Shown: piece by piece, positions 1 through 9,935 of the stretch | Layout: each line of letters starts with the position of its first letter | Numbering within the stretch: the first letter of the stretch is position 1 | Source of the DNA: DASVHS01 sp038244815 | GTDB lineage: Bacteria; Acidobacteriota; Thermoanaerobaculia; Gp7-AA8 | Assembly (NCBI GenBank): GCA_038244815.1 | Contig: JBBRTB010000018.1 | Coordinates: 30,519 to 94,518 of the forward strand | Reading direction: 5' to 3' | Length of the DNA stretch: 64,000 nucleotides | Notes under the pieces: generated by a model | The model's database searches: none | Seen by the model: only the letters and a program-made list of their open reading frames with translations | What the model was told of the DNA's origin: nothing | Position numbers and translations under genes: made by a program

Positions 1-583
1 CCCGCCACGCCAGCAGCGCGCCCATGGAGTCGTTGCCTTCGAACCCCGTGAGCGCGGTGGTGATCACCGCGCTGGAGGTCAGCAGTTGCCATTCGGCGTT
101 CAACCCGATGGGCCGCACTTCGTTCGCCACCCAGGAGTTGAGGGCCGAGTACGTGAGGGTGTATGGCGACGACCAGAGGTCGGCGACGTTCTCGCGCGAG
201 GTGCCGAGAAAGAACTGCCCGGCGCGAAGAGCGAAGGTGTTGCGCCCCCGGTCGACTCCGGTTTCGACGTAGGCGCTGACGAGGCCGGCCCGCTTCCCGT
301 GGTTCTCCGCCGGCTCGGCTCGTGCCAGTCCGTGCGCGTGGATGAGAAGGTGCGGGACGGGCTGCCAGTCGACGCCGAGCTGAATGTCGCCCAGCGCCGC
401 AGCCTCGCCGCGATCGGGAGCGCTGCCTCCGGTATCGAATCGCCCCAGACCGCCCCGCGTCCACGAGGGGATCCCGCTCGCGTACTGCCCGCGGGCGGTC
501 ACAAAGCCGCTCAGGTCGAATGTCTCTGCGATTGCCGCTGTCGATAGCAGCACTACCAGAGCAGCCGCGCCAGTCAATCTCAT
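1..583 (-). CDS. Secreted outer-membrane (porin-like) protein, N-terminal part
   Basis: The reading frame starts at ATG 581-583 and runs off the left edge of the window, giving about 194 residues of a longer protein. Residues 1-19 form a signal peptide (MRLTGAAALVVLLSTAAIA). The rest alternates short hydrophobic and polar stretches rich in Gly and aromatic residues, as in Gram-negative beta-barrels, for example VSAYVETGVDRGRNTFALRAGQ. A GAGG Shine-Dalgarno lies about 8 nt upstream. It is divergent from the kinase gene. No specific family is recognised; the outer-membrane location is inferred from composition. Confidence 0.7.
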   Translation of the reverse strand, partial: MRLTGAAALVVLLSTAAIAETFDLSGFVTARGQYASGIPSWTRGGLGRFDTGGSAPDRGEAAALGDIQLGVDWQPVPHLLIHAHGLARAEPAENHGKRAGLVSAYVETGVDRGRNTFALRAGQFFLGTSRENVADLWSSPYTLTYSALNSWVANEVRPIGLNAEWQLLTSSAVITTALTGFEGNDSMGALLAWR

Positions 584-597
584 CGACTGCCTCGATT

Positions 598-626
598 CTG
601 CCATGTCACGAGCGCACGGGTACAAT
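598..626 (+). promoter_or_regulatory. Predicted promoter of the Ser/Thr kinase gene
   Basis: CTGCCA (598-603) and TACAAT (621-626) are separated by 17 bp. The -10 overlaps the upstream candidate start codon at 625, so translation more likely begins at the downstream ATG at 655. Confidence 0.4.
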
Positions 627-654
627 GGTTTTCTCCGTGGAAACGCGCACCGGC

Positions 655-2682
655 ATGCCGGAGAAGATCGGCAAGTACGAGATCCTCGGCGTCATCGGGC
701 GCGGCGGGATGGGTGTGGTTTACAGTGCCCGCGATCCCATCATCGACCGCGTCGTGGCCATCAAGACCATCCGCATCGCCCAGGAAGAAGGGGAGGACGA
801 TCAGGTCGGGCGTTTGCGCATGGAGGCGCGTTCGGCGGGCAAACTCCAGCATCCCAACATCGTCACCGTCTACGACTTCGGCGACGAGGGTGACCTCTCG
901 TACATCGTCATGGAGTACGTGCACGGGATCAATCTCTCGCGTGTCATCCAGAAGCGAAGAGCGATTCCGCTCGCCGACAAGCTCAACATTCTGATGCAGG
1001 TGGCGCGCGGGCTGGCCTTCGCGCACGAGTACGGGGTCGTTCATCGGGACATGAAGCCGTCGAACATCTGCATCACGGCGCGCGGCGTGGCCAAGATTCT
1101 CGATTTCGGTCTGGCCCGTTTCGACGATACCAAGCTGACGAAAACCGGGTACCTGAGCGGCACGATCGCCTACATGTCGCCGGAGCGCTTCAGCGGCGAG
1201 ACCGGAGTGCAGGACGATATCTTCGCGCTGGGCGCGGTCGCTTACGAGTTTCTCGCTTATCGTCGCGCCTTTCCCGGCGAATCCACACCCGAGATCATCA
1301 GCAAGATCCTCGGCGGTCCGATGCCGGCGTCGATTTCCGAGCAGACCGGCTATCCGCGCGAGCTCGATTTGATCATCCTGCGCGCGATCGACCGTGATCC
1401 CGAGCAGCGCTTCCGATCGGCCCTGGAGCTCGAGCACGCCATCGCCGAGTTCATCCGTTCGGACGAATACCTGGAGTTCATCGCCGACGAGACGCTGTCG
1501 CCGCAGTTTCAGCAGCCGGTCGACTGGTCGGACGACGCCCTCCCGGCGACCTCCAGCCCCTATTCCTCCGGGCGAAGCCTCGGCTCGGTTCCCATCAACG
1601 ACTCGCCGACGCTCCAGATCGCCAGTGACCATGAGCAGCCGCTGCGGACCGACGTGGACGTTCCTGCCGGCGAGCCGACGCAACTGAAGACGAAGCGCGA
1701 GGCCTTACGGCCACGGACCACGTCGGCGAAGACGCAGTCCGGCGTGGAGAGCGCAAGCGACCTGCCGCCCACCGAGCTTGTGCCGCAAAGAAAACCCCGG
1801 CGAAACCTGACGCTCGCGTTCGTGGCCGTGGCGGTGCTGATCGCGGTCGCCCTGGGCGTGTGGGTGACACAACGGTCCGGACCTGAGAAGGTCCCAAACG
1901 TCCCGCCAACGGTCCATCCACCTCCCGTGGTGACCGATACGGCTTCCCAGGAAACGGAGGCCCTGCTCGCTACGGCGAGAACGCTCGCGGATCTCGTCGC
2001 GCAGCGCAGCCTGACGCCGGATGAGAAGGCGAAGTTCGCCGATGCCAGGCGCAGTCTGGATCAGGCCCGGATGCTGGTGGCTCAAAAAGACTATGCCGGC
2101 GGTGCCGTTCAGGCGAAGCAGGCAAGCGGCGCCCTGCGCGAGTTGCTGGCCACCAGGCCCCCGCCGGACAAAGCCCCGCCGCCGGACAAGACCCACGTGC
2201 CACACCCCCCACCGGTGAAAACCGCTACGCATGCACCGGTCCAGCCGCCCCCGAAACGGCCCGTGCCAACGGAGACGGTCGCTACCAGGACGGAGTCCGT
2301 CTCGACCACGCAGGCGCCTCCTCCGGTGGTGACCGAGTCGGTCGCTCCTCCGAAACCTTCCCGAGCCGAGCTCGATCGCGAGATCAACGCGTTCATGCGC
2401 GAGATCGCGAACGCATACCAGCAGAAAGACGTCGCCTTTTTCCGGGAGCATTCGCTGCGATTCAACGAACAGCTCGCCGACGCTATTCGCAATTCCCCGT
2501 CGAAGCGTGTGGACATCACCGTCGAAAGCATCAAGTTCATCGACGACTCGAACGCGAGCGTCGTGGCATTGCGCACGGACACGTTCGCGGAAGCGAACCT
2601 GCCGCCGGGGGTCCAGAGGCTCGTGTTCCAGCTCCGCCGCTCGAATGACGGCTGGAAGATCGTCACGTTTTCACGCGGCTGA
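655..2682 (+). CDS. Membrane-anchored Ser/Thr protein kinase (Pkn/Hanks type) with periplasmic C-terminal domain
   Basis: A eukaryotic-like kinase domain occupies about residues 8-270. It has the glycine loop GRGGMG (15-20), catalytic lysine in AIKTI (K37), HRDMKPSN with catalytic Asp 132, and DFG (150-152). A proline-rich juxtamembrane linker follows, then one membrane helix (about 385-406, FVAVAVLIAVALGVWV). Next comes a long Pro/Thr/Lys-rich extracytoplasmic linker. The last ~100 residues look like an NTF2/SnoaL-type fold, a common sensor or ligand domain. ATG 625 is an alternative start but lies in a -10-like TACAAT, so 655 is preferred. The gene stands alone, so substrates cannot be inferred; it converges on the next gene with 3 bp between the stop codons. 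Confidence 0.93.
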   Translation: MPEKIGKYEILGVIGRGGMGVVYSARDPIIDRVVAIKTIRIAQEEGEDDQVGRLRMEARSAGKLQHPNIVTVYDFGDEGDLSYIVMEYVHGINLSRVIQKRRAIPLADKLNILMQVARGLAFAHEYGVVHRDMKPSNICITARGVAKILDFGLARFDDTKLTKTGYLSGTIAYMSPERFSGETGVQDDIFALGAVAYEFLAYRRAFPGESTPEIISKILGGPMPASISEQTGYPRELDLIILRAIDRDPEQRFRSALELEHAIAEFIRSDEYLEFIADETLSPQFQQPVDWSDDALPATSSPYSSGRSLGSVPINDSPTLQIASDHEQPLRTDVDVPAGEPTQLKTKREALRPRTTSAKTQSGVESASDLPPTELVPQRKPRRNLTLAFVAVAVLIAVALGVWVTQRSGPEKVPNVPPTVHPPPVVTDTASQETEALLATARTLADLVAQRSLTPDEKAKFADARRSLDQARMLVAQKDYAGGAVQAKQASGALRELLATRPPPDKAPPPDKTHVPHPPPVKTATHAPVQPPPKRPVPTETVATRTESVSTTQAPPPVVTESVAPPKPSRAELDREINAFMREIANAYQQKDVAFFREHSLRFNEQLADAIRNSPSKRVDITVESIKFIDDSNASVVALRTDTFAEANLPPGVQRLVFQLRRSNDGWKIVTFSRG

Positions 2683-2685
2683 CGG

Positions 2686-3924
2686 TTACATCGTTCCCTG
2701 GATTCCCACGGTCACCACCGAGCTGGCGCGTAGGCCGCTGCTGTTCAGCGGGAAGAGAAGGTTGAAGAGGAAGGCGCGGTTCGTCGACAACTGCCATTTG
2801 CCTCCCAGCGCGCCGTCGATCTCCGAGCGTCCGATGAGCGTCTGTCCTTCCAGCGCGGCAGTCTGGAACAGGTTGGAGGCGCTGGGACGAATGAGGCCCA
2901 GGATCTCCCCGCTCAGCGTCACGGTCTGGCGCACCGCATACTCGGACCCGAACCGGTAGTCGATGGCGTTGAGTTTCGACTCGCCCCAGTTTGCCTCATA
3001 GCCGACGTTCAGATGGGGAACGAGGTTGCGGATGGCCGTCGATGCCACGAACGTCAGTTTCGTGCGGACCTCGCCGGTGCCGAGGAAGTTCTGCTTGTCG
3101 CCGGTCGGGAGCGACACGTCCGCCAGCACAGCCGCATCGATCGGACTGTTTTTTGCCAGCAGGCGCATCTTTGCTCGCGCTACGATGTCGCCGATCCCGA
3201 CGGCAGTCCCTGTTCCGTACTGCCCCGGCGACTCGACATTGAGATCGAACTGATGCGCCGCTCCCGTGGAACCCGGTCCCGGAACGATGACCGCGTTGGT
3301 CGTGACCTGCAGGTCGTTGCGGATGTAGGGAACGACGATGCCCGCGTCCAGGCGATCTGTGATGCCGTACACCGCGGAAAGCGCCACTGCCTGGCTCTTC
3401 AGCCGGAGTTTCACGTTGACGTGAATCGTGTCCCCCAGATACGGCGCATCAGGTGAGCCGAAGATGCACTCTGGCAAACGGCAGTGGTGGAGGACCAGAT
3501 TGATCGAATCCGCTCCATTGACCTGATCGAAGCTCGAGAACGTGTAAGTGCCCGAGATCGTGAACGTGCCCTTGCCGGTCGTCGCTCCGCGGTCGGCAAG
3601 GATCGGCCCCAGCGAACCCTGCACCCGCTCGTACGTGCCGGTCTGCTCGTTGAACTTGTAGGAGACGAGGCCGCCCGCCGACGGAATCGGGAACAGCGGA
3701 TGCGACTGCAGGACGCGCTGCAGCGTCTGACTGAAATTCTGAAAGTCGCCGGACTCGCCGAAGTGGGCCTGATGTCCGGTGTCCTTGAGCTGGATTCCAT
3801 CACCGCCGTAGAGGTTCTGGATGAGCTCCGAAAGCGTCTTGCCGTGCTGGATCGTGACCTGCGCGGCCGCGAAGCGAGCGAGAAAGAAGAACGAGAGAAG
3901 GGCAACGGTGGCGGGGCGCCGCAT
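2686..3924 (-). CDS. Predicted outer-membrane beta-barrel protein
   Basis: This 412-residue protein has a signal peptide (MRRPATVALLSFFFLARFAAA). After residue ~100 it shows many amphipathic beta-strand segments such as VALSAVYGITDRLDAGIVVPYI and ends with strand-like residues. The pattern 'YGITDRLDAGIVVPYI' resembles MetA-pathway or phenol-degradation type transporters (PF13557-like), but I am not certain of the family. It probably sits in the outer membrane. It is monocistronic, divergent from nothing close, and its stop faces the kinase stop. No obvious truncation is seen. Confidence 0.75.
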   Translation of the reverse strand: MRRPATVALLSFFFLARFAAAQVTIQHGKTLSELIQNLYGGDGIQLKDTGHQAHFGESGDFQNFSQTLQRVLQSHPLFPIPSAGGLVSYKFNEQTGTYERVQGSLGPILADRGATTGKGTFTISGTYTFSSFDQVNGADSINLVLHHCRLPECIFGSPDAPYLGDTIHVNVKLRLKSQAVALSAVYGITDRLDAGIVVPYIRNDLQVTTNAVIVPGPGSTGAAHQFDLNVESPGQYGTGTAVGIGDIVARAKMRLLAKNSPIDAAVLADVSLPTGDKQNFLGTGEVRTKLTFVASTAIRNLVPHLNVGYEANWGESKLNAIDYRFGSEYAVRQTVTLSGEILGLIRPSASNLFQTAALEGQTLIGRSEIDGALGGKWQLSTNRAFLFNLLFPLNSSGLRASSVVTVGIQGTM

Positions 3925-3961
3925 GAGTGGAGTCCTCCTGTGGCGATTCTATACGTTCACG

Positions 3962-4690
3962 TCACATGGGAATCCGTGGATCGCGCCATAAGCCGATCTG
4001 GCCGTGGCCGTAGTCGATGGAAAGGAGAAACTTCGACAGCACCCGGTTGCCGACGCGCGGCGACGACACGTCGCCCAGGGCGATGTCGATATCCCCGAAA
4101 TCCAAGCCGGCGATGACCACGTGCGCGATGCGCCTGCGTGGAGCCGCGCTGCCGCGCGGAAGGACGATCGAATCGGGGAGCGCCGTGTCGACGATCAGCC
4201 GGGTATTCCGCCCGTCAATCTCCCCGAAGATCGCAGGTGCGGCGTCGAACTGAAACAGCGTCATGTACGCGGAATGGATCCCGTCCTTCTGTAGCGTCAG
4301 CAGGCCGCTGCGATAGTCGATCGTCACGGTCCGTCCACCGAAGACGTCCGCACCGATCATCACGTCGCCCACGCCCTTGAGGTCGAGCACGACCGGGCTG
4401 AACGGCAGAGTCTCCCGGTCGTTGAGCTGCAACTGGTACACGGAAGCGCCCAGATCCTCGGCGAACAGCGGATCGATTACGCTCCTGGGCTCGGCCGAGC
4501 CGAAGAACATCCGCCCGCGGTGGTGGTTGACCAGAGTCGTCGAAAGGAAGAGAAGATTGTTCTCGATGGTCAAGGCGAGATTCACCTCGTTGCCCGGCTC
4601 TTCATGGCTCCAGGGCAGCTTCGAGGCACACGACGAGAACAGAATGAGACTGAGCGCCGTTATTGCTACTGGGATCGATTTCGATAACAT
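3962..4690 (-). CDS. Lipoprotein with degenerate retropepsin-like (aspartic protease) fold
   Basis: Starting at ATG 4688-4690 gives 242 residues with a lipoprotein signal and lipobox (ILFSSC, Cys about 21). The frame could extend upstream to 4735, but that would push the signal inward. The protein has two similar halves. The second has VDTALPDSIVLP and NRVLSKFLLSIDYGHGQIGL, close to the DTG motif and final strand of retropepsin-like proteases. The first half has GSAEPRSVIDP where a DTG would be expected. Neither half keeps a perfect D-T/S-G, so protease activity is doubtful and a binding role is possible. It is divergent from pruA across 66 bp. Confidence 0.75.
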   Translation of the reverse strand: MLSKSIPVAITALSLILFSSCASKLPWSHEEPGNEVNLALTIENNLLFLSTTLVNHHRGRMFFGSAEPRSVIDPLFAEDLGASVYQLQLNDRETLPFSPVVLDLKGVGDVMIGADVFGGRTVTIDYRSGLLTLQKDGIHSAYMTLFQFDAAPAIFGEIDGRNTRLIVDTALPDSIVLPRGSAAPRRRIAHVVIAGLDFGDIDIALGDVSSPRVGNRVLSKFLLSIDYGHGQIGLWRDPRIPM

Positions 4691-4756
4691 TCCGACTTCA
4701 TCCACGCGCCCCTGCAACATAGGCGCCGAAGCCACTCCGGCAGAAAGGATTTACCC

Positions 4757-6358
<1,602 letters not shown>

Positions 6359-6545
6359 GGCTGGCTCTCTGCCGGCCCTGGCGCTCGAGCTCGCCGCGGG
6401 CGGCGGCGGTGGGGGAGCAGCTCCCTGCGTGATAAAAGCTCGGATAGGCTTGTCTTCCGCATCGACCAGGACGAGGGAGGAAAGTGAAGCCTGCCAGCCA
6501 CCCTTCCGGCGCTGTTTTTTCGATTCGATGAGGTTGCTTTCGCTC

Positions 6546-6574
6546 TTGATTTTCAACAAGTTAGGCGGTATTGT
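6546..6574 (+). promoter_or_regulatory. Predicted sigma70-type promoter of lepB
   Basis: TTGATT (6546-6551) and TATTGT (6569-6574) are spaced exactly 17 bp apart in an AT-richer patch. Transcription would start near 6581, leaving a leader of about 25 nt that carries a GAGGA ribosome-binding site at 6595-6599. Confidence 0.6.
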
Positions 6575-6608
6575 TCGACCGTCAGGATGGGACTGAGGAC
6601 CTTTGAAT

Positions 6609-7376
6609 TTGGCCACCGCTGAGACCGTCAAAAAGTCGACCGCACGCGAGTACTACGAAGCGCTTCTGATCGCCGTCATCTTCGTCAACTTCGCCCGCAT
6701 CTTCGTGTTCCAGGCCTTCAAGATCCCGACGGGATCGATGGAGGACAACCTCAAGGTCGGCGATCACATCATCGTCAACAAGTTCATCTACGGGCCGATC
6801 GGGCACGGGCCGCTGGCTCACCTGTTTCCGATCCGCGATGTGCGCCGCGGCGACATCATCGTGTTCCGCTATCCGCTGCAGCCGGACACCGATTTCGTGA
6901 AGCGCGTCGTCGGAATGCCCGGGGACCTCGTCGAAGTGCGCGACAAGAAGGTCTCGATCAACGGCAAGCCTCTGGACGAGCCCTACGTGATCCACGTCGA
7001 TCCACAGACGTACCCGCTGCAACCGGCCTTACCGGAGCCGTATCGTTCCCGGGATCAGTTCGGGCCGTATAAGGTCGGGCCCGACTCGTACTTTGCGATG
7101 GGGGACAACCGCGACCGATCGAGCGACTCGCGTTACTGGGGCACGGTGCCGCGCCCGATGATCAAGGGGCGGGCCTTCCTCGTGTACTGGTCGTTCAAAG
7201 GCACGCCGCCGCCGCAGGACAGTCCCGGCTCGGCGCGAGTCAAGGAACTGGTGAACGTCGTCCTGCACTTCTTCTCCAATACGAGATGGCAGCGGACGTT
7301 CTTCATCGTCGACAGCAAGTACCACTTCACCCCCGAAATGCAGGCCGATAGTGGCGGCGGCTATGAATCGGAATGA
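6609..7376 (+). CDS. lepB: Signal peptidase I
   Basis: Inner-membrane serine protease that cleaves Sec/Tat signal peptides on the periplasmic side. One N-terminal membrane helix (LLIAVIFVNFARIFVF) is followed by the catalytic Ser in IPTGSMEDN (about residue 43). The general-base Lys lies in DFVKRVVGMPGD (about 98), and the GDNRDRSSDSRYWG box is present. The start is TTG: 6603 or 6609. GAGGA at 6595-6599 is 3 nt from the first and 9 nt from the second, so 6609 is preferred. The 3' end overlaps pcnB, suggesting co-transcription. Confidence 0.95.
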   Translation: MATAETVKKSTAREYYEALLIAVIFVNFARIFVFQAFKIPTGSMEDNLKVGDHIIVNKFIYGPIGHGPLAHLFPIRDVRRGDIIVFRYPLQPDTDFVKRVVGMPGDLVEVRDKKVSINGKPLDEPYVIHVDPQTYPLQPALPEPYRSRDQFGPYKVGPDSYFAMGDNRDRSSDSRYWGTVPRPMIKGRAFLVYWSFKGTPPPQDSPGSARVKELVNVVLHFFSNTRWQRTFFIVDSKYHFTPEMQADSGGGYESE

Positions 7377-8727
7377 CAAGTCAGGCCTCGGGCCGCAGGC
7401 CTCGGGGCTCGGAACCATACCCGCTGACCTCGAAGAACTCGAACCGAGGCCCGAGGCCCAAGGCCCGAGGCCTGAGCAAGACCCGGTGGTCGTCGACCGC
7501 AGCGACCATCCCATCTCGCGGCGGCAGATCCCCGAAAACGTTCTGAAGGTTCTCTACCGGCTGCACCGCAGCGGATACCGTGCGTACTTATGCGGCGGGA
7601 GCGTGCGGGATCTGCTGACGAACCGGGAGCCGAAAGACTTCGACATCGCCACCGACGCGCACCCGGCCGAGATCCGGCGTCTGTTCCGGAACAGCCGGAT
7701 CATCGGCCGCCGCTTCCGGCTCGTTCACGTGATCTTTCAGGACATGATCGTCGAGGTGGCCACGTTCCGGCGCGAGCCGGAGCGCGGCACGGTGGCCGAG
7801 GAGTCGGACGACATCCTGGTGACCGATGACAACACCTTCGGATCGCCGCTGCAGGACGCGCGGCGCCGCGATTTCACGATGAACGGGTTGTTCTACAACA
7901 TCGCCGACTTCTCGGTGATCGATTACGTCGGCGGCCTCGAGGATGTCGACGCCCATCGCGTGCGTGTCATCGGCGATCCCGACGTCCGGTTCCGTGAGGA
8001 TCCGGTGCGCATGATGCGCGCCATCGAATTCGCCTCGCGGCTGGGATTCGAGATCGAGCCGGCGACCTACGATGCCATTCACCGGCATCGCGCAGAGATC
8101 CTGAAAGCATCGCCGCCTCGCGTGTCCGAGGAGATTCTCGAACTGCTGCGGCGAGGATGGTCTCAGGGCGCGTTCCGGCTGATGGTCGACTCCCGCCTGC
8201 TCGAGCCGCTGATTCCCGAGGTCTACAGCGCGGCCGCCAACGGCGAGGCGCCGTACTTCTGGAAAATGCTGGAGGTGCTCGACCGCACCGTGCAGTCGGG
8301 CCATAAGGTTTCCGACCCGGTCCTGCTTTCGGTGCTGCTCCTGCCGTGGGTCATGCAGCAGCTCGAGCGCGAGGAGCAGCGCCGCGACGGCCGCATGCGC
8401 CTCGGAGAAGTGCTGATCTTTTTCCGCGATCTGAACCAGCCGGTGTGCACGCGCATGGCGCTGGCCGCGGGCACGCGTCATCAGATCGAGCAGGCCCTGG
8501 AGACGTTGTGGCGATTGCTGGAGCTGCCGAACGACCGGCGCACGCTGCTCCGGTTCATGACACGGGAGCCTTTCAACGACGCGCTGGCGCTCCTGGAGCT
8601 CTACGCGCTCTCGTCTGGCAAGTACGTCGAGCAGTACCGCCAGTGGAACGCGTTCGCCCAGCGGCTGAAAAAAGCGCAGCAGGAGGCGGCGCCACCGGCG
8701 AGAAAGAAAAGGCGGAGGAGACGTTGA
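7363..8727 (+). CDS. pcnB: Poly(A) polymerase I-like / tRNA nucleotidyltransferase family protein
   Basis: Class II nucleotidyltransferase with the signature GGSVRDLL and the metal-binding pair in DFDIATDA, then RRDFTMNGL and the PVRMMRAIEFASRLGF region. The Arg/Lys-rich C-terminus (PPARKKRRRRR) is typical of PcnB, which adds 3' poly(A) tails that promote RNA decay. A second family member at 31271 is the better candidate for the CCA enzyme. ATG 7363 (or GTG 7351) overlaps lepB. The N-terminal ~35 residues (SGLGPQASGLG... PRPEAQGPRPEQ) are encoded by an inverted heptamer repeat, so the native N-terminus begins near residue 50. Confidence 0.88.
   Translation: MNRNDKSGLGPQASGLGTIPADLEELEPRPEAQGPRPEQDPVVVDRSDHPISRRQIPENVLKVLYRLHRSGYRAYLCGGSVRDLLTNREPKDFDIATDAHPAEIRRLFRNSRIIGRRFRLVHVIFQDMIVEVATFRREPERGTVAEESDDILVTDDNTFGSPLQDARRRDFTMNGLFYNIADFSVIDYVGGLEDVDAHRVRVIGDPDVRFREDPVRMMRAIEFASRLGFEIEPATYDAIHRHRAEILKASPPRVSEEILELLRRGWSQGAFRLMVDSRLLEPLIPEVYSAAANGEAPYFWKMLEVLDRTVQSGHKVSDPVLLSVLLLPWVMQQLEREEQRRDGRMRLGEVLIFFRDLNQPVCTRMALAAGTRHQIEQALETLWRLLELPNDRRTLLRFMTREPFNDALALLELYALSSGKYVEQYRQWNAFAQRLKKAQQEAAPPARKKRRRRR
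7382..7475. repeat. Inverted GGCCTCG heptamer arrays inside pcnB
   Basis: A left arm of imperfect GGCCTCG units (7382-7412) and a right arm of CGAGGCC units (7444-7475) surround a 31-nt spacer. The whole unit is translated in frame as the N-terminus of pcnB. It belongs to the family that encloses the S23-type gene at 21853. Confidence 0.85.
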
Positions 8728-8731
8728 ACAG

Positions 8732-8797
8732 GGACGCTGGGACGCTGGGTCGCTGGGTACATTCGAGCGACCCAGCGACCCAGCGACCCAGCGACCC
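8732..8797. repeat. Inverted octamer arrays between pcnB and the cysteine desulfurase gene
   Basis: The left arm has GACGCTGG twice and GTCGCTGG once (8732-8757). The right arm has four CGACCCAG-type units (8766-8797). The two are complementary around a short spacer (GTACATTC), so the transcript can form a long stem only 4 nt before the next start codon. Confidence 0.85.
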
Positions 8798-8801
8798 CGA
8801 T

Positions 8802-9935
8802 ATGGATCCCATCTACCTCGACCATCACGCCACCACGCCGTGTGATCCGCGGGTCGTGGAAGCGATGCTGCCGTACTTCACGGACATCTTCGGGAACCCG
8901 GCGTCGCTCACGAACCAGCACGGCCGCCGCGCCGCCAACGCGCTCGAAGACGCGCGCATCTCCATCGCCCGTTTCTTCAAGGCGCAGCCGAACGAGATCT
9001 ACTTCACGGCCGGGGCGACCGAGTCGAACAACATCGCCCTCAACATCGTCGAGCCGGGCCAGCACCTCGTCACCAGTCTCACCGAGCACAAGTCGATCAT
9101 CGCTCCTGCCGAGCGCATGCAGCAGAACGGTATCGAGGTCACGTTTCTCACTCCCGATGGAGAGGGGTTCGTGACGGCCGAGGCCGTGCGCGGCGCGCTC
9201 CGGCCGAACACGCGGCTGGTGTCGATCGAGGCCGCGAACGGCGAGATCGGCACGATCCAGCCCATCGGCGAGATCGCCGCGGTCTGCCGCGAGCGCGGCG
9301 TGCTGTTTCACACCGACATGACCCAGGCCGCCGGCAAGATCGGAATCGAGTTCACGACCGTGGCCGCCGACATGGCTTCGCTCTCGGCGCACAAGATCTA
9401 CGGGCCGAAAGGCATCGGCGCCCTCTACGTCCGGCGGGGCGTGCGCGCGCGGCCGGTGATCCTCGGGGGCGGCCAGGAGCGCGGCCTGCGCTCCGGAACG
9501 GTCAATGTGCCGGGCGCCGTCGGCCTGGCCGCGGCTCTCCAGCTCCGGTCGGAAGAGATGCACGCGGAAGCGACGCGCCTCACAGACATCCGCAACGAAC
9601 TGTGGGATCGAATCGTCGCGGAAATCCCGAATGTTTCCGTGAATGGACCGCGGGCGTTAAGATTGCCGGGCAACCTGAACGTCAGCTTCGCGTCGATCGA
9701 GGCGGATTCTCTGATGCTGGCGATGCGGCGTTTCTCGTTGTCGTCCGGTTCGGCCTGCAGTTCCGGCGAGCGCGGTCCCTCGCGCGTGTTGCAGGCTCTC
9801 GGTGTGAGCGAGGCGATGGCGATGGGATCGGTGAGGATCGGGCTGGGAAAATCGAACACGGCCGGGCAGATGACGATGCTGGTCGATGATCTCCGGCGCG
9901 TCGTGGCCAAGCTGAGGGAGATCTCAGCGGCGTGA
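8802..9935 (+). CDS. Cysteine desulfurase (NifS/IscS-like)
   Basis: PLP-dependent class V aminotransferase that takes sulfur from L-cysteine for Fe-S clusters and thiolation, 377 residues. The start MDPIYLDHHATTP is characteristic. The PLP lysine lies in SLSAHKIYGPKG, and the persulfide Cys lies in SSGSACSSGERGPSRVL. ATG 8802 follows the octamer hairpin directly with no visible ribosome-binding site. It overlaps the receiver-PilZ gene by 4 nt. No IscU or SUF gene is adjacent, so the exact sulfur acceptor is unknown. Confidence 0.93.
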   Translation: MDPIYLDHHATTPCDPRVVEAMLPYFTDIFGNPASLTNQHGRRAANALEDARISIARFFKAQPNEIYFTAGATESNNIALNIVEPGQHLVTSLTEHKSIIAPAERMQQNGIEVTFLTPDGEGFVTAEAVRGALRPNTRLVSIEAANGEIGTIQPIGEIAAVCRERGVLFHTDMTQAAGKIGIEFTTVAADMASLSAHKIYGPKGIGALYVRRGVRARPVILGGGQERGLRSGTVNVPGAVGLAAALQLRSEEMHAEATRLTDIRNELWDRIVAEIPNVSVNGPRALRLPGNLNVSFASIEADSLMLAMRRFSLSSGSACSSGERGPSRVLQALGVSEAMAMGSVRIGLGKSNTAGQMTMLVDDLRRVVAKLREISAA

